The notes: generated from the sequence alone by a model not told the origin. 64,000 bases of DNA from JBBQFI01 sp038237805 (GCA_038237805.1 JBBRYI010000006.1:124001-188000); one strand, 5' to 3'; counted from the first letter of the stretch, positions 8,695-17,728 are shown. Made by a program: numbers and translations.

Positions 8695-9696
8695 CTAGCC
8701 GAACAATTCATGTTGCGCGCCAGTCGGCGGCTTCAACCCAAGTTTGCGATACGCATTTGGCATGGCGACGCGCCCTTGCGGTGTGCGCTTGATGTAACCT
8801 TCCATGATCAAGTACGGTTCGTTCACTTCTTCGAGCGTGCCCGCTTCTTCACCGATGGCGACTGCGAGAGAGTTTAGGCCAACCGGACCGCCATTAAATT
8901 TGTGGATGAGCGTTTCGATGATGCGCTTGTCCCATTGATCGAAACCGTCGCGATCGATCTCGAGCATTGTTAAGGCGCGGTCGGCAAGCTCACCAGTAAT
9001 TTTTCCATCCGCTTTCACCTGCACATAATCGCGGACCCAGCGCAGTAAATTATTCGAGGTGCGCGGCGTGCCGCGCGCGCGCGTTGCAATCTCCGCCGCG
9101 CCTTTCGCATCAATCTCCACGCCTAACAAACCCGCGCTGCGCAAAATGATCTTCTGCATTTCCTCCGCGCTGTAATAGTCCAGTCGCGCTGTCATTCCAA
9201 AACGTGAGCGCAACGGCGCGCTCACCATCCCCGCGCGCGTGGTCGCGCCGATCAAGGTGAACTTCGGTAATTGCAATCGCAGACTACGCGCCTGCGGTCC
9301 CTGATCGATGATGATGTCGAGTCGGTAATCCTCCATCGCCGGATACAGATATTCTTCGATCGTGGGCTGGAGCCGGTGAATCTCGTCGATAAAAAGGACA
9401 TCGCCTTTTTCGAGACTAGTCAGCAAACCCGCCAGCTCGCCCGCCTTCTCGATCACCGGCCCGCTCGTGTTTTTGACGTTCACGCTCATGGCGTTGGCGA
9501 TGATATGCGCAAGTGTGGTTTTGCCGAGGCCCGGCGGCCCACTCAACAAAATATGTTCGAGCACGTCGCCGCGCTTCTTTGCCGCTTCCACTAAAACCGC
9601 CAATCGCTCACAGACTTTCACCTGGCCGGTGAACTCGCTGAACATCGGCGGCCGCAGCGAGACTTCGAACGCGGGATCGGGTTCAGGCGGTTTCAT
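8695..9696 (-). CDS. ruvB: Holliday junction branch migration helicase RuvB
   Basis: AAA+ motor that drives branch migration with RuvA. Walker A GPPGLGKTT, Walker B FIDEIHR, sensor I GATTRAG and the arginine-finger region LRSRFG are intact. The C-terminal winged helix contains EPYLIMEGYIKRTPQGRVA. I prefer the ATG at 9694-9696 (MKPPEP), which gives 333 aa, close to the family length; a longer frame reaches 9738. ruvA and ruvC are not in the neighbourhood. The upstream side borders a 148-bp palindromic element. Confidence 0.96.
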   Translation of the reverse strand: MKPPEPDPAFEVSLRPPMFSEFTGQVKVCERLAVLVEAAKKRGDVLEHILLSGPPGLGKTTLAHIIANAMSVNVKNTSGPVIEKAGELAGLLTSLEKGDVLFIDEIHRLQPTIEEYLYPAMEDYRLDIIIDQGPQARSLRLQLPKFTLIGATTRAGMVSAPLRSRFGMTARLDYYSAEEMQKIILRSAGLLGVEIDAKGAAEIATRARGTPRTSNNLLRWVRDYVQVKADGKITGELADRALTMLEIDRDGFDQWDKRIIETLIHKFNGGPVGLNSLAVAIGEEAGTLEEVNEPYLIMEGYIKRTPQGRVAMPNAYRKLGLKPPTGAQHELFG

Positions 9697-9750
9697 TTTT
9701 GCGCTGTTTTTTATAACATCAGAGCGAAGCCTGCGCACGGAGCGATTTAT

Positions 9751-9898
9751 TCTGGGGAGCGCACGCGCCTCGCGTGCTGGCGAAGGCGCCTCGCCTTCGC
9801 GAACTTTCTTCGACGCATCATATCGCCGACCGTTAATAAATAAGATTGTTTCGGCGAGCGCGCCGAAACCCGCACGCGAGGCGTGTGCGCTCCCCAGA
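9751..9898. repeat. Palindromic intergenic element, copy A (GGGGAGCGCAC family)
   Basis: The outer arms TCTGGGGAGCGCAC and GTGCGCTCCCCAGA enclose an extended pairing region and two inner hairpins, GCGAAGGCG-CCT-CGCCTTCGC and GTTTCGGCG-AGC-GCGCCGAAAC. It fills the space between the start of ruvB and the end of the anti-sigma gene. It aligns with copies at 14689-14790 (inverted) and 45822-45938. The inner arms differ between copies but stay complementary, so the fold has been preserved. Confidence 0.88.
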
Positions 9899-9899
9899 G

Positions 9900-10322
9900 T
9901 CAGTCGTCCGCCTCGCGATTTGCCCCTTCAATATTCTTCGTCAGCACCAGTTCCGTGCCGTTTTTGCGCAGAACGTAATCGACTTTGTCGAAGGCGTTGC
10001 AGATCAAATGCAGACCGAGGCCGCCCGGCTTGACCAGATCACGTGGACGGCATGGCATGGCGTGCCGCGGTGTTTGTTTACCAAAATCACGCACGCGCAT
10101 GCGGATGCAGCGCTTTAATCCTTCGAGCGAAAGCGCAATCAACTGATCGTCGCGCAATTCGTAGGCGTGCCGGATGATGTTGGTGCAAGCTTCGTCCACA
10201 CCGAGAATCATAAGCGTGCGTTGCTTGTCCGAAAATGGAAACGGGACAAGGAAATCGCGCACAAATTTGCGCATCAACGCGAGATTCGCGGTGTGGCTAG
10301 AGAACTCGATCTTTTGTTTCAT
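9900..10322 (-). CDS. Anti-sigma regulatory factor / serine-protein kinase (RsbW-like ATPase)
   Basis: A 140-residue stand-alone GHKL ATPase domain of the HATPase_c_2 type: N box DEACTNIIRHAY, G1 box VRDFGKQ and G2 region PGGLGLHLI. In this family such proteins bind sigma factors or phosphorylate STAS anti-anti-sigma proteins. No partner STAS or phosphatase gene is adjacent. The divergent neighbour is a secreted protein of unknown role. The start is ATG at 10320-10322. The sigma-binding role is inferred from the family, not from context. Confidence 0.85.
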   Translation of the reverse strand: MKQKIEFSSHTANLALMRKFVRDFLVPFPFSDKQRTLMILGVDEACTNIIRHAYELRDDQLIALSLEGLKRCIRMRVRDFGKQTPRHAMPCRPRDLVKPGGLGLHLICNAFDKVDYVLRKNGTELVLTKNIEGANREADD

Positions 10323-10459
10323 CCATCAAGGACGACCCAGAGTGTGCAAAGTGGGCGCGTGTTTCAAGCATTCATCCTCAATGATGTCGCATCTCTTGCA
10401 ACACTTCCTGTGCCGAGAAGAAGTTGGACAGTCGGAAAAAAGCGCTGTTCACTTTGACC

Positions 10460-11203
10460 ATGCGGAATTTGTTCCTTGCATTCATGCTCGCCGCCTCGAC
10501 GGCTTGGGCGCAGGAGAACGACACCGCCTATAACGCACTGCGCGTGGTCGGGACGAAACTCAATCGCGAGGCAGTCAACCACGTCATCTCCGTCACCGGG
10601 ACTGACGGAACGCCGCAGCCGAAAAAATGGAAAATTCTTCTCGCGGATAAACGAGCTCGCGGCGGTGTGCGCGAAATCGAAGTCGCGAACGGCCGCGTCG
10701 TTTCCGAACGCACACCCATGCGCGCGGTGGTGGGATCGACTGAAGGTGCGACGATCGACACCTCGCATTTGAATCTCGATTCGAGCGGCGCCTATTCTGT
10801 CGCCAGCCGGACAGCGGAAAAATCGAACACACCGTTTGCCACCGTCACCTACACTTTGCGCACGGATGAGCGCGGCGAACCGATCTGGATCGTGACTTTG
10901 CAAAACGAATCGCGCCGGCCGGTCGGCACCATTTACATGGGTGCCAACCAGGGAACGGTCACGCGCACGGAGGGAATGTTTAATGGCGCGCCCATGAATC
11001 AGGTGGTGAACGCAGACGAAGCCGACCGCGATGTCGGGAATGATGAGGAAAATCCGGACGATGAGAACGTTGTTAAGCGCAAGATCAAACGATGGTTTCG
11101 CCAGATCAGGGATGACGCGCGAGGCACGTTTCAGGGTGTGCGCCGGTCGTTCGGCGATTTCATTCGCGGTGAACCATCCCAGGACGACGAAGAGGGCGAC
11201 TAA
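10460..11203 (+). CDS. Hypothetical secreted protein
   Basis: A 247-residue protein with a clear Sec signal peptide: MRNLFLAFMLAASTAWA followed by QEN. The mature part is beta-rich in the middle and ends in a highly charged tail with many Asp/Glu followed by a basic amphipathic segment (KRKIKRWFRQIRDDARG). I recognise no domain. The ATG at 10460 is preferred over a frame opening at 10424 because it places the signal peptide at the N-terminus. It precedes the DUF5996 gene by seven bases, so they are probably one transcript. Confidence 0.65.
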   Translation: MRNLFLAFMLAASTAWAQENDTAYNALRVVGTKLNREAVNHVISVTGTDGTPQPKKWKILLADKRARGGVREIEVANGRVVSERTPMRAVVGSTEGATIDTSHLNLDSSGAYSVASRTAEKSNTPFATVTYTLRTDERGEPIWIVTLQNESRRPVGTIYMGANQGTVTRTEGMFNGAPMNQVVNADEADRDVGNDEENPDDENVVKRKIKRWFRQIRDDARGTFQGVRRSFGDFIRGEPSQDDEEGD

Positions 11204-11210
11204 GCCGTTT

Positions 11211-12167
11211 ATGGCGACGCAGCACGACAAGAGCGATTGGCCTGCGCTGCCATTTGCAGAATGGGCAGAGACGGCGGCGACGTTGCACATGTGGACGCAG
11301 ATCGTCGGCAAGATTCGGATGGAGTTTACTCCCTGGACGAATCACTCCTGGCACGTCACCCTTTATTTGACGGCGCGCGGCCTAACGACTTCACCGATTC
11401 CGCATGGGACGCGAACTTTCGAAATTCGATTCGATTTTTTGGATCACAACCTGCGCATTCTCGCGAGCGACGGTGCGCAACGTTCCTTAAAACTCGAGCC
11501 GCGCACCGTGGCGGAATTTTATCGCGACCTGACCGGCGAACTACGCGAGATCGGAATCCCTGTGAAAATCAATCTTTTGCCTAACGAGATTCAGGACGCG
11601 ATCCCATTTGACCGCGACGAACAGCATCGCGCTTACGATGCGGAATACGCCAATCGTTTTTGGCGTGTGCTCGTGCAGGCCGATCGCATCTTAAAGGAAT
11701 TTCGCGCCGGCTTCTGCGGCAAATGCAGTCCGGTCCATTTTTTCTGGGGAAGTTTTGACTTGGCCGTGACGCGATTTTCCGGGCGCCAGGCGCCGCCGCA
11801 TCCTGGTGGAATTCCGCATTTGCCGGACGCGGTGACGCGCGAGGCCTATTCGCAGGAAGTGAGCAGTCTTGGTTTTTGGCCCGGTAACGCCGCCATTCCA
11901 ACTCCGATTTTTTATTCCTACGCCTATCCGGAACCGCCCGGTTTCGCGGACGCAAAAATCAGCCCTGAGTCGGCGTCGTACCACAAACAATTACACGAAT
12001 GGACGCTGCCTTATGATGCTGTGCGCACGTCGTCATCGCCCGACGATACATTGCTTCAGTTTGCGCGAAGCACCTACGACGCGGCTTCAACGCTGGCAAA
12101 ATGGGACCGCGACGCACTCGAAGAAAAGAAACCAATCTTGCATTCTCACGGACAGATTCGTAATTAA
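11211..12167 (+). CDS. DUF5996 family protein
   Basis: A 318-residue cytoplasmic protein beginning MATQHDKSDWPALPFAEW, with TLHMWTQIVGKIRM and later CGKCSPVHFFWGSFDLAVTRFSGR, the most recognisable part of DUF5996. Its role is unknown. The open frame extends back to 11031, but that part overlaps the previous gene; the ATG at 11211 matches the family start. It carries two GCCTAACGA words (11380 read as LT, 11579 read as PNE). The AraC regulator follows eight bases after the stop, suggesting co-transcription. Confidence 0.8.
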   Translation: MATQHDKSDWPALPFAEWAETAATLHMWTQIVGKIRMEFTPWTNHSWHVTLYLTARGLTTSPIPHGTRTFEIRFDFLDHNLRILASDGAQRSLKLEPRTVAEFYRDLTGELREIGIPVKINLLPNEIQDAIPFDRDEQHRAYDAEYANRFWRVLVQADRILKEFRAGFCGKCSPVHFFWGSFDLAVTRFSGRQAPPHPGGIPHLPDAVTREAYSQEVSSLGFWPGNAAIPTPIFYSYAYPEPPGFADAKISPESASYHKQLHEWTLPYDAVRTSSSPDDTLLQFARSTYDAASTLAKWDRDALEEKKPILHSHGQIRN

Positions 12168-12175
12168 GCGCGGTG

Positions 12176-13111
12176 ATGGCAAAAAACGAAGGGACAGGCG
12201 CGGCGTGGTGCGATGTGCCAAATGCGTGGCGCCAGCTTTACGGCGATTTCGACCGGCTCGGCCTCAGTGTGGAGTGGCATGAATTTCGCACCGACCAGGC
12301 GCTTGATTGGGGTCGCAGTTTTCGTCCGCATAGCGTTGAATTTTGTTTGAACATGGAGGGCCGTGGCGCCGTCGGTCACAAAAGCGTTGCGCGCGGCGAT
12401 TACACTTCCGGCACGAGTGGTTACTACTCGCTCGGTGACGAGCCTCTGCTCGCCACGCGCGACGCGAACGATCGCCATCGCTTTGTCACCCTCGAATTTT
12501 CGCAAAAACATTTGCAGAAACAATTGCAGAACTGCGAAGCCGATCTCGATCCGCAGATGCGATCGGCAATTTTTCCCGAGAAGACAAACGCGGTCATCTC
12601 GCAACCGCGGCCAATGTCGGTGCAACAACGCGACGTTGTCGCCACTCTCGCGCAACCGCCAGTTCCGAAGGCTGCGCAGATTTTGTGGTATCAGAGCAAA
12701 GCGCTTGAGCTCATGGCGCATTTTCTTTTTCTTCCGAAGGATCCGGAATTTTTCTGCATGCGGCAAAAGCGTGTCGCGCGCGATCGCGTTGAACGGACAA
12801 AAGAACTGCTCGCGCGCGATCTTGCCAATCCGCCAACGCTGGAAATGCTCGGGCAAGAAGTTGGATGCAGCCCGTTTTATTTGAGCCGCATTTTCTCGCG
12901 CGAAGTCGGGCTCACCATTCCGCAATATTTGCGCGACCTGCGCATGGAACGCGCCGCCGAACTTTTGCGCAGTGGCCGCTACAATGTCACCGAAGCCGCG
13001 ACCGAAGTCGGTTATTCCAGCCTGAGTCACTTCAGCAAAGCATTCTGCGAAACGATCGGTTGCTGCCCAGTTTTGTATCCGATGGCGAAGCACGTGGTTC
13101 TCGATCGCTGA
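12176..13111 (+). CDS. AraC family transcriptional regulator
   Basis: The N-terminal half (about 1-190) looks like a cupin-type effector domain. The C-terminal hundred residues hold two helix-turn-helix units, with TLEMLGQEVGCSPFYLSRIF and the second helix region YNVTEAATEVGYSSLSHFSKAF typical of AraC/XylS. The last residues differ from the usual P-x-x-x-R ending (GCCPVLYP). The first ATG at 12176 follows an in-frame GTG. It is downstream of the DUF5996 gene and 43 bp before purH. The effector is unknown. Confidence 0.9.
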   Translation: MAKNEGTGAAWCDVPNAWRQLYGDFDRLGLSVEWHEFRTDQALDWGRSFRPHSVEFCLNMEGRGAVGHKSVARGDYTSGTSGYYSLGDEPLLATRDANDRHRFVTLEFSQKHLQKQLQNCEADLDPQMRSAIFPEKTNAVISQPRPMSVQQRDVVATLAQPPVPKAAQILWYQSKALELMAHFLFLPKDPEFFCMRQKRVARDRVERTKELLARDLANPPTLEMLGQEVGCSPFYLSRIFSREVGLTIPQYLRDLRMERAAELLRSGRYNVTEAATEVGYSSLSHFSKAFCETIGCCPVLYPMAKHVVLDR

Positions 13112-13154
13112 AGTTGCAGCCGAGAGTCGCTGACCCGGCCGCAGGTTTCGCCAT

Positions 13155-14687
13155 ATGAAAATCACGCGCGCGCTAATTTCCGTTTCCGACAAAACCGGTG
13201 TCGCCGCGTTAGCGCGCGCGCTTGAGGCTCGCGGCATCGATCTCATTTCCACCGGCGGTACCGCCGAGCTTTTGCGAAAAGAAAAAGTTCCGGTGCGCGA
13301 GATTTCCAACTTCACGGATTTTCCCGAGGTGTTGGAAGGACGCGTCAAAACGCTGCACCCGCGTGTGCACGGCGGTTTGCTTTACAAACGCGGCAATCCC
13401 AAACACGAAGCGGAAGCGCGCGAGCAGGGCTTTCAACCAATCGATCTCGTCGTGGTGAATTTGTATCCATTCGAGGAAACCATTGCTAAGCCGAACGTCA
13501 CGCTTGCCGAAGCGATCGAGCAGATCGACATCGGCGGACCGTCAATGATTCGCAGCGCGGCAAAAAATTATGAATCGGTCACCGTCATCGTCGATCCCGC
13601 GGATTACGATGACGTTTTGGAGAACATTCGCGATCACGATGGCGAGACAACGCTGAAGTTGCGCGAGCGACTTGCGATCAAAGCATTCATCAAGACCTCC
13701 GAATACGACCGCGCGATTGCGAATTTTCTCAATCAGGAGCAAACCACCGACGCTTCCTTTTCCATTTCGCTACCGCTCGCCATGCGTTTGCGCTACGGCG
13801 AAAATCCACACCAGACCGCCGCGCTTTACGGCCAGTTCGACGAATGTTTCGAGAAAATTCACGGCAAGGAACTTTCCTTTAACAACATTCTCGACATCAG
13901 CGCCGCCACCAATTTGATCGCTGATTTTGCCGAACCGACCGTTGCGATTTTAAAGCACACCAATCCGTGCGGCGTGGGCAGCGATCTCGATTTGCGCGCA
14001 GCCTGGGAGAAAGCTTTTGCCACCGACAAACAGGCGCCGTTCGGTGGCGTTATCATTTGCAATCGGCCAATCACGGAAGCGCTCGCAAAAGCGATCAGCG
14101 AAATTTTCAGCGAAGTAATTATTGCGCCGGAGTTTGAAGGAGATGCGCGTGCTCTCCTGCAAAAGAAAAAAAACCTCAGGCTCATTCGTTTGCTTCCACC
14201 GGTTCCCGATGCGGAACCGGAGCTCGATCTGCGCTCTGTCTGCGGCGGCGTCCTCGTGCAAGACCGGGATGTGACCGACGATATCAAGGATTTGGAAAGC
14301 AAGGTGGTAACGAAACGTTCGCCTAACGAACATGAAATGGCGGCGATGCGATTCGGCTGGCGCGTGGTCAAGCATGTGAAATCGAATGCGATTGTTTACG
14401 CCGACATCGATCGCACTCTCGGCATTGGCGCTGGTCAGATGTCGCGTGTTGATGCCTCGCGCATCGCGGTTTGGAAAGCGAATGAAGCGGGTCTCTCCCT
14501 TTATGGCAGCGCCGTCGCGAGCGACGCATTTTTTCCGTTCCCCGATGGGCTCCTGGCCGCAGCCGATGCTGGCGCGACCTGCTCCATCCAACCGGGCGGC
14601 TCCGTGCGCGATGCCGAAGTTATCGCCGCCGCCGATGAGCGCGACATGGCGATGATCTTTACCGGCGTTCGCCACTTCCGGCATTAA
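13155..14687 (+). CDS. purH: Bifunctional AICAR transformylase / IMP cyclohydrolase
   Basis: Performs the last two steps of IMP synthesis. The N-terminal cyclohydrolase domain shows LISVSDKTG, STGGTAELL and KTLHPRVHGGLLY. The C-terminal transformylase shows the KHTNPCG catalytic motif, FGGVIICNRP and, at the end, DAFFPFPDGL and IQPGGSVRDAEVI. At 510 aa it is full length. The start ATG 13155 follows a short spacer from the AraC regulator. The 3' end abuts palindromic element copy B, which may serve as the terminator for it and the convergent membrane protein. Confidence 0.97.
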   Translation: MKITRALISVSDKTGVAALARALEARGIDLISTGGTAELLRKEKVPVREISNFTDFPEVLEGRVKTLHPRVHGGLLYKRGNPKHEAEAREQGFQPIDLVVVNLYPFEETIAKPNVTLAEAIEQIDIGGPSMIRSAAKNYESVTVIVDPADYDDVLENIRDHDGETTLKLRERLAIKAFIKTSEYDRAIANFLNQEQTTDASFSISLPLAMRLRYGENPHQTAALYGQFDECFEKIHGKELSFNNILDISAATNLIADFAEPTVAILKHTNPCGVGSDLDLRAAWEKAFATDKQAPFGGVIICNRPITEALAKAISEIFSEVIIAPEFEGDARALLQKKKNLRLIRLLPPVPDAEPELDLRSVCGGVLVQDRDVTDDIKDLESKVVTKRSPNEHEMAAMRFGWRVVKHVKSNAIVYADIDRTLGIGAGQMSRVDASRIAVWKANEAGLSLYGSAVASDAFFPFPDGLLAAADAGATCSIQPGGSVRDAEVIAAADERDMAMIFTGVRHFRH

Positions 14688-14688
14688 T

Positions 14689-14790
14689 TCCGGGGAGCGC
14701 ACGCGCCCTCGCCGAAACAATCTTCGCTGGTAAAAGTTCGCGCGGGCGAGGCGCCCGCGCCAGCACGCGAGGGCGCGTGCGCTCCCCGGA
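14689..14790. repeat. Palindromic intergenic element, copy B (inverted)
   Basis: Outer arms TCCGGGGAGCGCAC and GTGCGCTCCCCGGA. Read on the minus strand it aligns with copy A: same GGGGAGCGCAC start, GCGTGCTGGCG, hairpin GCGCGGGCG-CCT-CGCCCGCGC, GCGAACTTT, then GATTGTTTCGGCGAG. The second inner hairpin is deleted. It lies between the convergent genes purH and the DUF4203-like membrane protein. Confidence 0.88.
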
Positions 14791-14803
14791 GCCACCGAAC
14801 TCG

Positions 14804-15325
14804 TTAGGCTGCTCGGGCGCTGCGGTTGAAACCGGCCTGCACGATCACGCCGATGATTGTGAGCACAATGAATGCGATTGCCGTTCCCACCTGCGGCAGG
14901 GTAACGGCGCTCATGATCAGGTATGCGCCCACCATCGAAGAAAGAAAGATGAGCGCCCAATCAAAGAGAAGAAGAAATAACAAACCGCCGATGATTCCGC
15001 CGATAAGAAAAGTAAGCGCAAAGGTAGCTTCGTGTTGCACAACAAAGGCGGCCATGATTGCCACGGCCAGCCGGCCACCAGCTACAAATCCTACCACTGC
15101 CACCGCGAACTTTTGGAGAAACAACGCGAGCAACGCACCGACAAAGCCGAGCACGAGCGCCGCCGTGATTACCAGCAGCTGCGACGGTTCATGCACGAGC
15201 GACGGTGCCAGTTGCACGCCTGCGGCAAATCCCACTGCCGCGACGAGAAGCCAGAAAAGTTTGCGACCGAACAGCAGCAGCGCGACTCCGATGAGCACAC
15301 TGAGGATGGGGATGGGCAAATTCAT
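14804..15325 (-). CDS. Multi-pass membrane protein, DUF4203/TMEM198-like
   Basis: A 173-residue, strongly hydrophobic protein with about six or seven membrane helices, glycine-rich (VGFAAGVQL, IGGIIGGLLFLLLFD, VGAYLIMSA). The pattern of short helices with G-x-x-x-G steps fits the DUF4203/TMEM198 type. Function unknown. The stop codon TAA is formed by a copy of the dispersed GCCTAACGA word at 14801-14809. It converges on purH across palindromic copy B. Confidence 0.7.
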   Translation of the reverse strand: MNLPIPILSVLIGVALLLFGRKLFWLLVAAVGFAAGVQLAPSLVHEPSQLLVITAALVLGFVGALLALFLQKFAVAVVGFVAGGRLAVAIMAAFVVQHEATFALTFLIGGIIGGLLFLLLFDWALIFLSSMVGAYLIMSAVTLPQVGTAIAFIVLTIIGVIVQAGFNRSARAA

Positions 15326-15444
15326 TCGCGCCGCTTCAAGTTATCCTGGCTATCGCATCTATCATCGCTCTCACGTGCAATTCAATCTGGCATTAGATGA
15401 CAGTTCAACCTATCAATTGATGGAGGAGGTCTGAAAGAAATCTG

Positions 15445-16563
15445 ATGAATACAATTTCCATTTCCCGACGTAGATTCGCGCAGTTGTTAGGCGCCGGCGC
15501 GGCCGCCGCCATTACACGGTCTGTTCTGTCTTTTGCGACTGAGCCGGCGACCTCGGAATCGGCAAGCACGAGCATTGTACGTTTGAGCTCAAACGAGAAC
15601 CCCTACGGCCCGTCGCCCGGAGCGCTCAAGGCGATGAACGATGCATTCCCTTTGTGCTGTCGTTATCCAGACGAACACATGGACGAGCTAATCGATGCAC
15701 TCGCGAAGCTCAATGGCGTCAATCGCAACCAGATCCTCCTCGGCGATGGGTCGGGCGAAATTCTCAAACTTTGCGCCGAGGCATTTACCGGTTCGAAACG
15801 TGGCACGATGGTCGCGGCTGATCCGACTTTCGAAGCGATCCTTAATCACGCGCAGTCCAACGGCGCGAAGGTCGTGAAAGTTCCGCTGACGAACAACTTC
15901 GCGCATGACCTCCCAAAAATGGCGACGGCGGCGAAAGACGGCCTCATTTATATCTGCAATCCGAACAATCCCACCGCCAGCATCACGCCCAAGGACGAGC
16001 TGCGCGAATTCATCGCAAAAACTCCCCGCCGCACGATGATCCTGGTGGACGAAGCTTACTTTCACTACGCCGACAGTTCCGATTACGAGAGCGTGATCCC
16101 CATGGTCAAAGATCACCCGAACCTCATCGTGGCGCGGACGTTCTCAAAGATTTACGGCATGGCGGGATTGCGCTGTGGTTATTGCATCGCGCAACGCGAC
16201 ACGATCGAGCAAATGCGTTCGCATCAGCCGTGGGATAGCGTCAACATCATGGCCATCACCGCGGCGGTCGCGAACCTGAACGATCCCGCTCAAGTTGAAA
16301 ACGGCCAGCGGCTCAATAGCGAAGCGAGGATCTTCGTCACGGGCGAACTCAATACCATGGGATACCAATCCATTCCGTCGCAGGCGAATTTTATTATGAT
16401 CGGTGTAAAGCGCCCGGTCGTTCCGCTGATTCAAGCAATGAAAGAGCGTAACGTGCAAGTGGGCCGGCTCTTCCCCGCTCTACCGAATCACATGCGCGTC
16501 ACGATCGGTAAGAAAAGCGAGATGGAAACTTTTCTCTCAGCGTTCCGTCAGGCGATGACGTGA
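15445..16563 (+). CDS. Tat-exported histidinol-phosphate aminotransferase-like protein
   Basis: A PLP-dependent class I/II aminotransferase closest to HisC, preceded by a twin-arginine signal (SRRRFAQLLGAGAAAA). The catalytic domain is complete: SSNENPYGPSP, NPNNPTAS, DEAYFHY, and the Schiff-base lysine in FSKIYGMAGLRCGY (about K234). The 372 aa length includes the leader. GGAGGAGG about 15 bases upstream of ATG 15445 is a strong but distant ribosome site. Export of a folded PLP enzyme to the periplasm argues against ordinary histidine synthesis; the substrate is unknown. The 3' end overlaps the convergent DUF2277 gene by 16 bp. Confidence 0.87.
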   Translation: MNTISISRRRFAQLLGAGAAAAITRSVLSFATEPATSESASTSIVRLSSNENPYGPSPGALKAMNDAFPLCCRYPDEHMDELIDALAKLNGVNRNQILLGDGSGEILKLCAEAFTGSKRGTMVAADPTFEAILNHAQSNGAKVVKVPLTNNFAHDLPKMATAAKDGLIYICNPNNPTASITPKDELREFIAKTPRRTMILVDEAYFHYADSSDYESVIPMVKDHPNLIVARTFSKIYGMAGLRCGYCIAQRDTIEQMRSHQPWDSVNIMAITAAVANLNDPAQVENGQRLNSEARIFVTGELNTMGYQSIPSQANFIMIGVKRPVVPLIQAMKERNVQVGRLFPALPNHMRVTIGKKSEMETFLSAFRQAMT

Positions 16564-16838
16564 TGGTGGACATCGCGCTCTGATTTTTGAAATCTTGCCC
16601 GCGCTTTTGCTGCTTCCACTTCGCGGTCGCGCGGCGGAGCGTTTGTCACCAGTGAATCGAGTAGCTCGCGTGCAACGCGCGCGACTTGATCGACAGCTCG
16701 ATTGAAAGCGTCTTCATTCGCTTTGGACGGCGTCGTAAAGCCACTCAATTTTCGAACGAATTGGAGCGACGATGCGTGGATTTCATCTTCCGTAGCCGGC
16801 GGCTGGAAGTTATGCAGAGTTTTAATATTGCGACACAT
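16548..16838 (-). CDS. DUF2277 domain-containing protein
   Basis: A 96-residue protein that fits the DUF2277 pattern: MCRNIKTL at the start, FQPPATEDEI, and LQFVRKLSGFTTPSKANE. The family is widespread with no established function. A strong ribosome site (GGAGGAG, eight bases before ATG at 16836-16838) is seen on the minus strand. It converges with the aminotransferase and overlaps its end by 16 bp. Confidence 0.88.
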   Translation of the reverse strand: MCRNIKTLHNFQPPATEDEIHASSLQFVRKLSGFTTPSKANEDAFNRAVDQVARVARELLDSLVTNAPPRDREVEAAKARARFQKSERDVHHHVIA

Positions 16839-16941
16839 GCAGAAACTCTCCTCCTATCGGATGAACTCAAGATGCGTGCATCCGCTATGTTTGCAAAGCG
16901 CAGGTGATTAATTCACCCCGGCGAATCGAACCGGGCAAAAA

Positions 16942-17697
16942 TCAGTTCGTACCCGTTCCACGAGGAAGAGCGGGATTTTGCCAGAATCTTGCCTTCTCCA
17001 ATATCGAACGAATGTGTCCGACATATTCGCTTGGCGGAAGCGGCTTGCGAATAAATCCGGTGAGACCGGAGGCGAGCATCTGATTCAACTTTTCCTGCGC
17101 GATGTAACCGGTGCTGATAACGATCGAAAGATCCGGGTAGATTCCGCGAAGTCGGGCGAAGGTTTCCTCTCCCGTCATGTCAGGCATAGATAAATCGAGC
17201 ACGACAAGGTCGAAATAGTTTGGACGATCGCGACAGAGTTCGATGCATTCGAAACCTGAGCAGGCGGTCGTGACGCGGAAGTTAGCTTCACTAAGAACTT
17301 GTTTCGCCAGACCCAGAGCCATGGGCTCGTCATCCACCACCAGGATCGATTTTTGGAATGTAAGTGGCGACTCAGCTGTCGTCGACCGAATCAGGTCTGA
17401 AAAATCTGGACGTAACAATGCCTTCTTTTCGCACCCACCCGACTGGCGAACGAGATCGGTTGTTATCTCGGTCGCGCGTTCGACGCTTTCACGGAGCATT
17501 TCCACGTATTTCGCGCAGCCGACATTGCCTTTGGTTACGTCTCGAATCAGCTCGCTCGTAGAAGAAATGATCTGTAACAGATTATTCAGCTCGCTCGTGC
17601 GGTCCGTCCCTACGTTAGCCCAGCCATTTGGCTCCTTTAATCCCACATTGCCCTGCATGCGGCTAGATGAGAGCACGCCTCGCGCCAGAGAAGTCAT
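16942..17697 (-). CDS. Response regulator with vestigial histidine-kinase dimerisation segment
   Basis: The C-terminal receiver domain is intact: KSILVVDDEPMA with the acidic pair, phospho-acceptor aspartate in VVLDLSMPDMTG (about D168), the T/S position in VISTGY and lysine in FIRKPLPP. The N-terminal 100 residues look like a DHp helix of a histidine kinase (SELNNLLQIIS), but the phospho-histidine expected before ELNNLL is serine (about S35), and no ATPase domain is present. It could be a broken hybrid kinase or a phosphotransfer-dead scaffold. No output domain follows the receiver. A partner kinase is not adjacent; the hybrid kinase at 62464-64000 has a similar receiver. Confidence 0.85.
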   Translation of the reverse strand: MTSLARGVLSSSRMQGNVGLKEPNGWANVGTDRTSELNNLLQIISSTSELIRDVTKGNVGCAKYVEMLRESVERATEITTDLVRQSGGCEKKALLRPDFSDLIRSTTAESPLTFQKSILVVDDEPMALGLAKQVLSEANFRVTTACSGFECIELCRDRPNYFDLVVLDLSMPDMTGEETFARLRGIYPDLSIVISTGYIAQEKLNQMLASGLTGFIRKPLPPSEYVGHIRSILEKARFWQNPALPRGTGTN

Positions 17698-17728
17698 ATG
17701 CAGGCGCGCAATCAGTCGCAGACCTTGG

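Noticed and set aside
9751..9898. Insertion sequence or MITE with target duplication
   Set aside because: Terminal palindromes are present, but no convincing flanking direct repeat or transposase is seen; the three copies differ in the way of folded repeats.
10364..11311. Minus-strand open frame opposite the secreted protein gene
   Set aside because: Composition and lack of signal or domain mark it as a shadow; the plus-strand gene has a clear signal peptide.
12164..13348. Long minus-strand open frame over the AraC gene
   Set aside because: Antisense shadow of araC and the start of purH; no motif seen.
13950..14960. Minus-strand open frame over purH
   Set aside because: Antisense shadow running through purH and the palindromic element.
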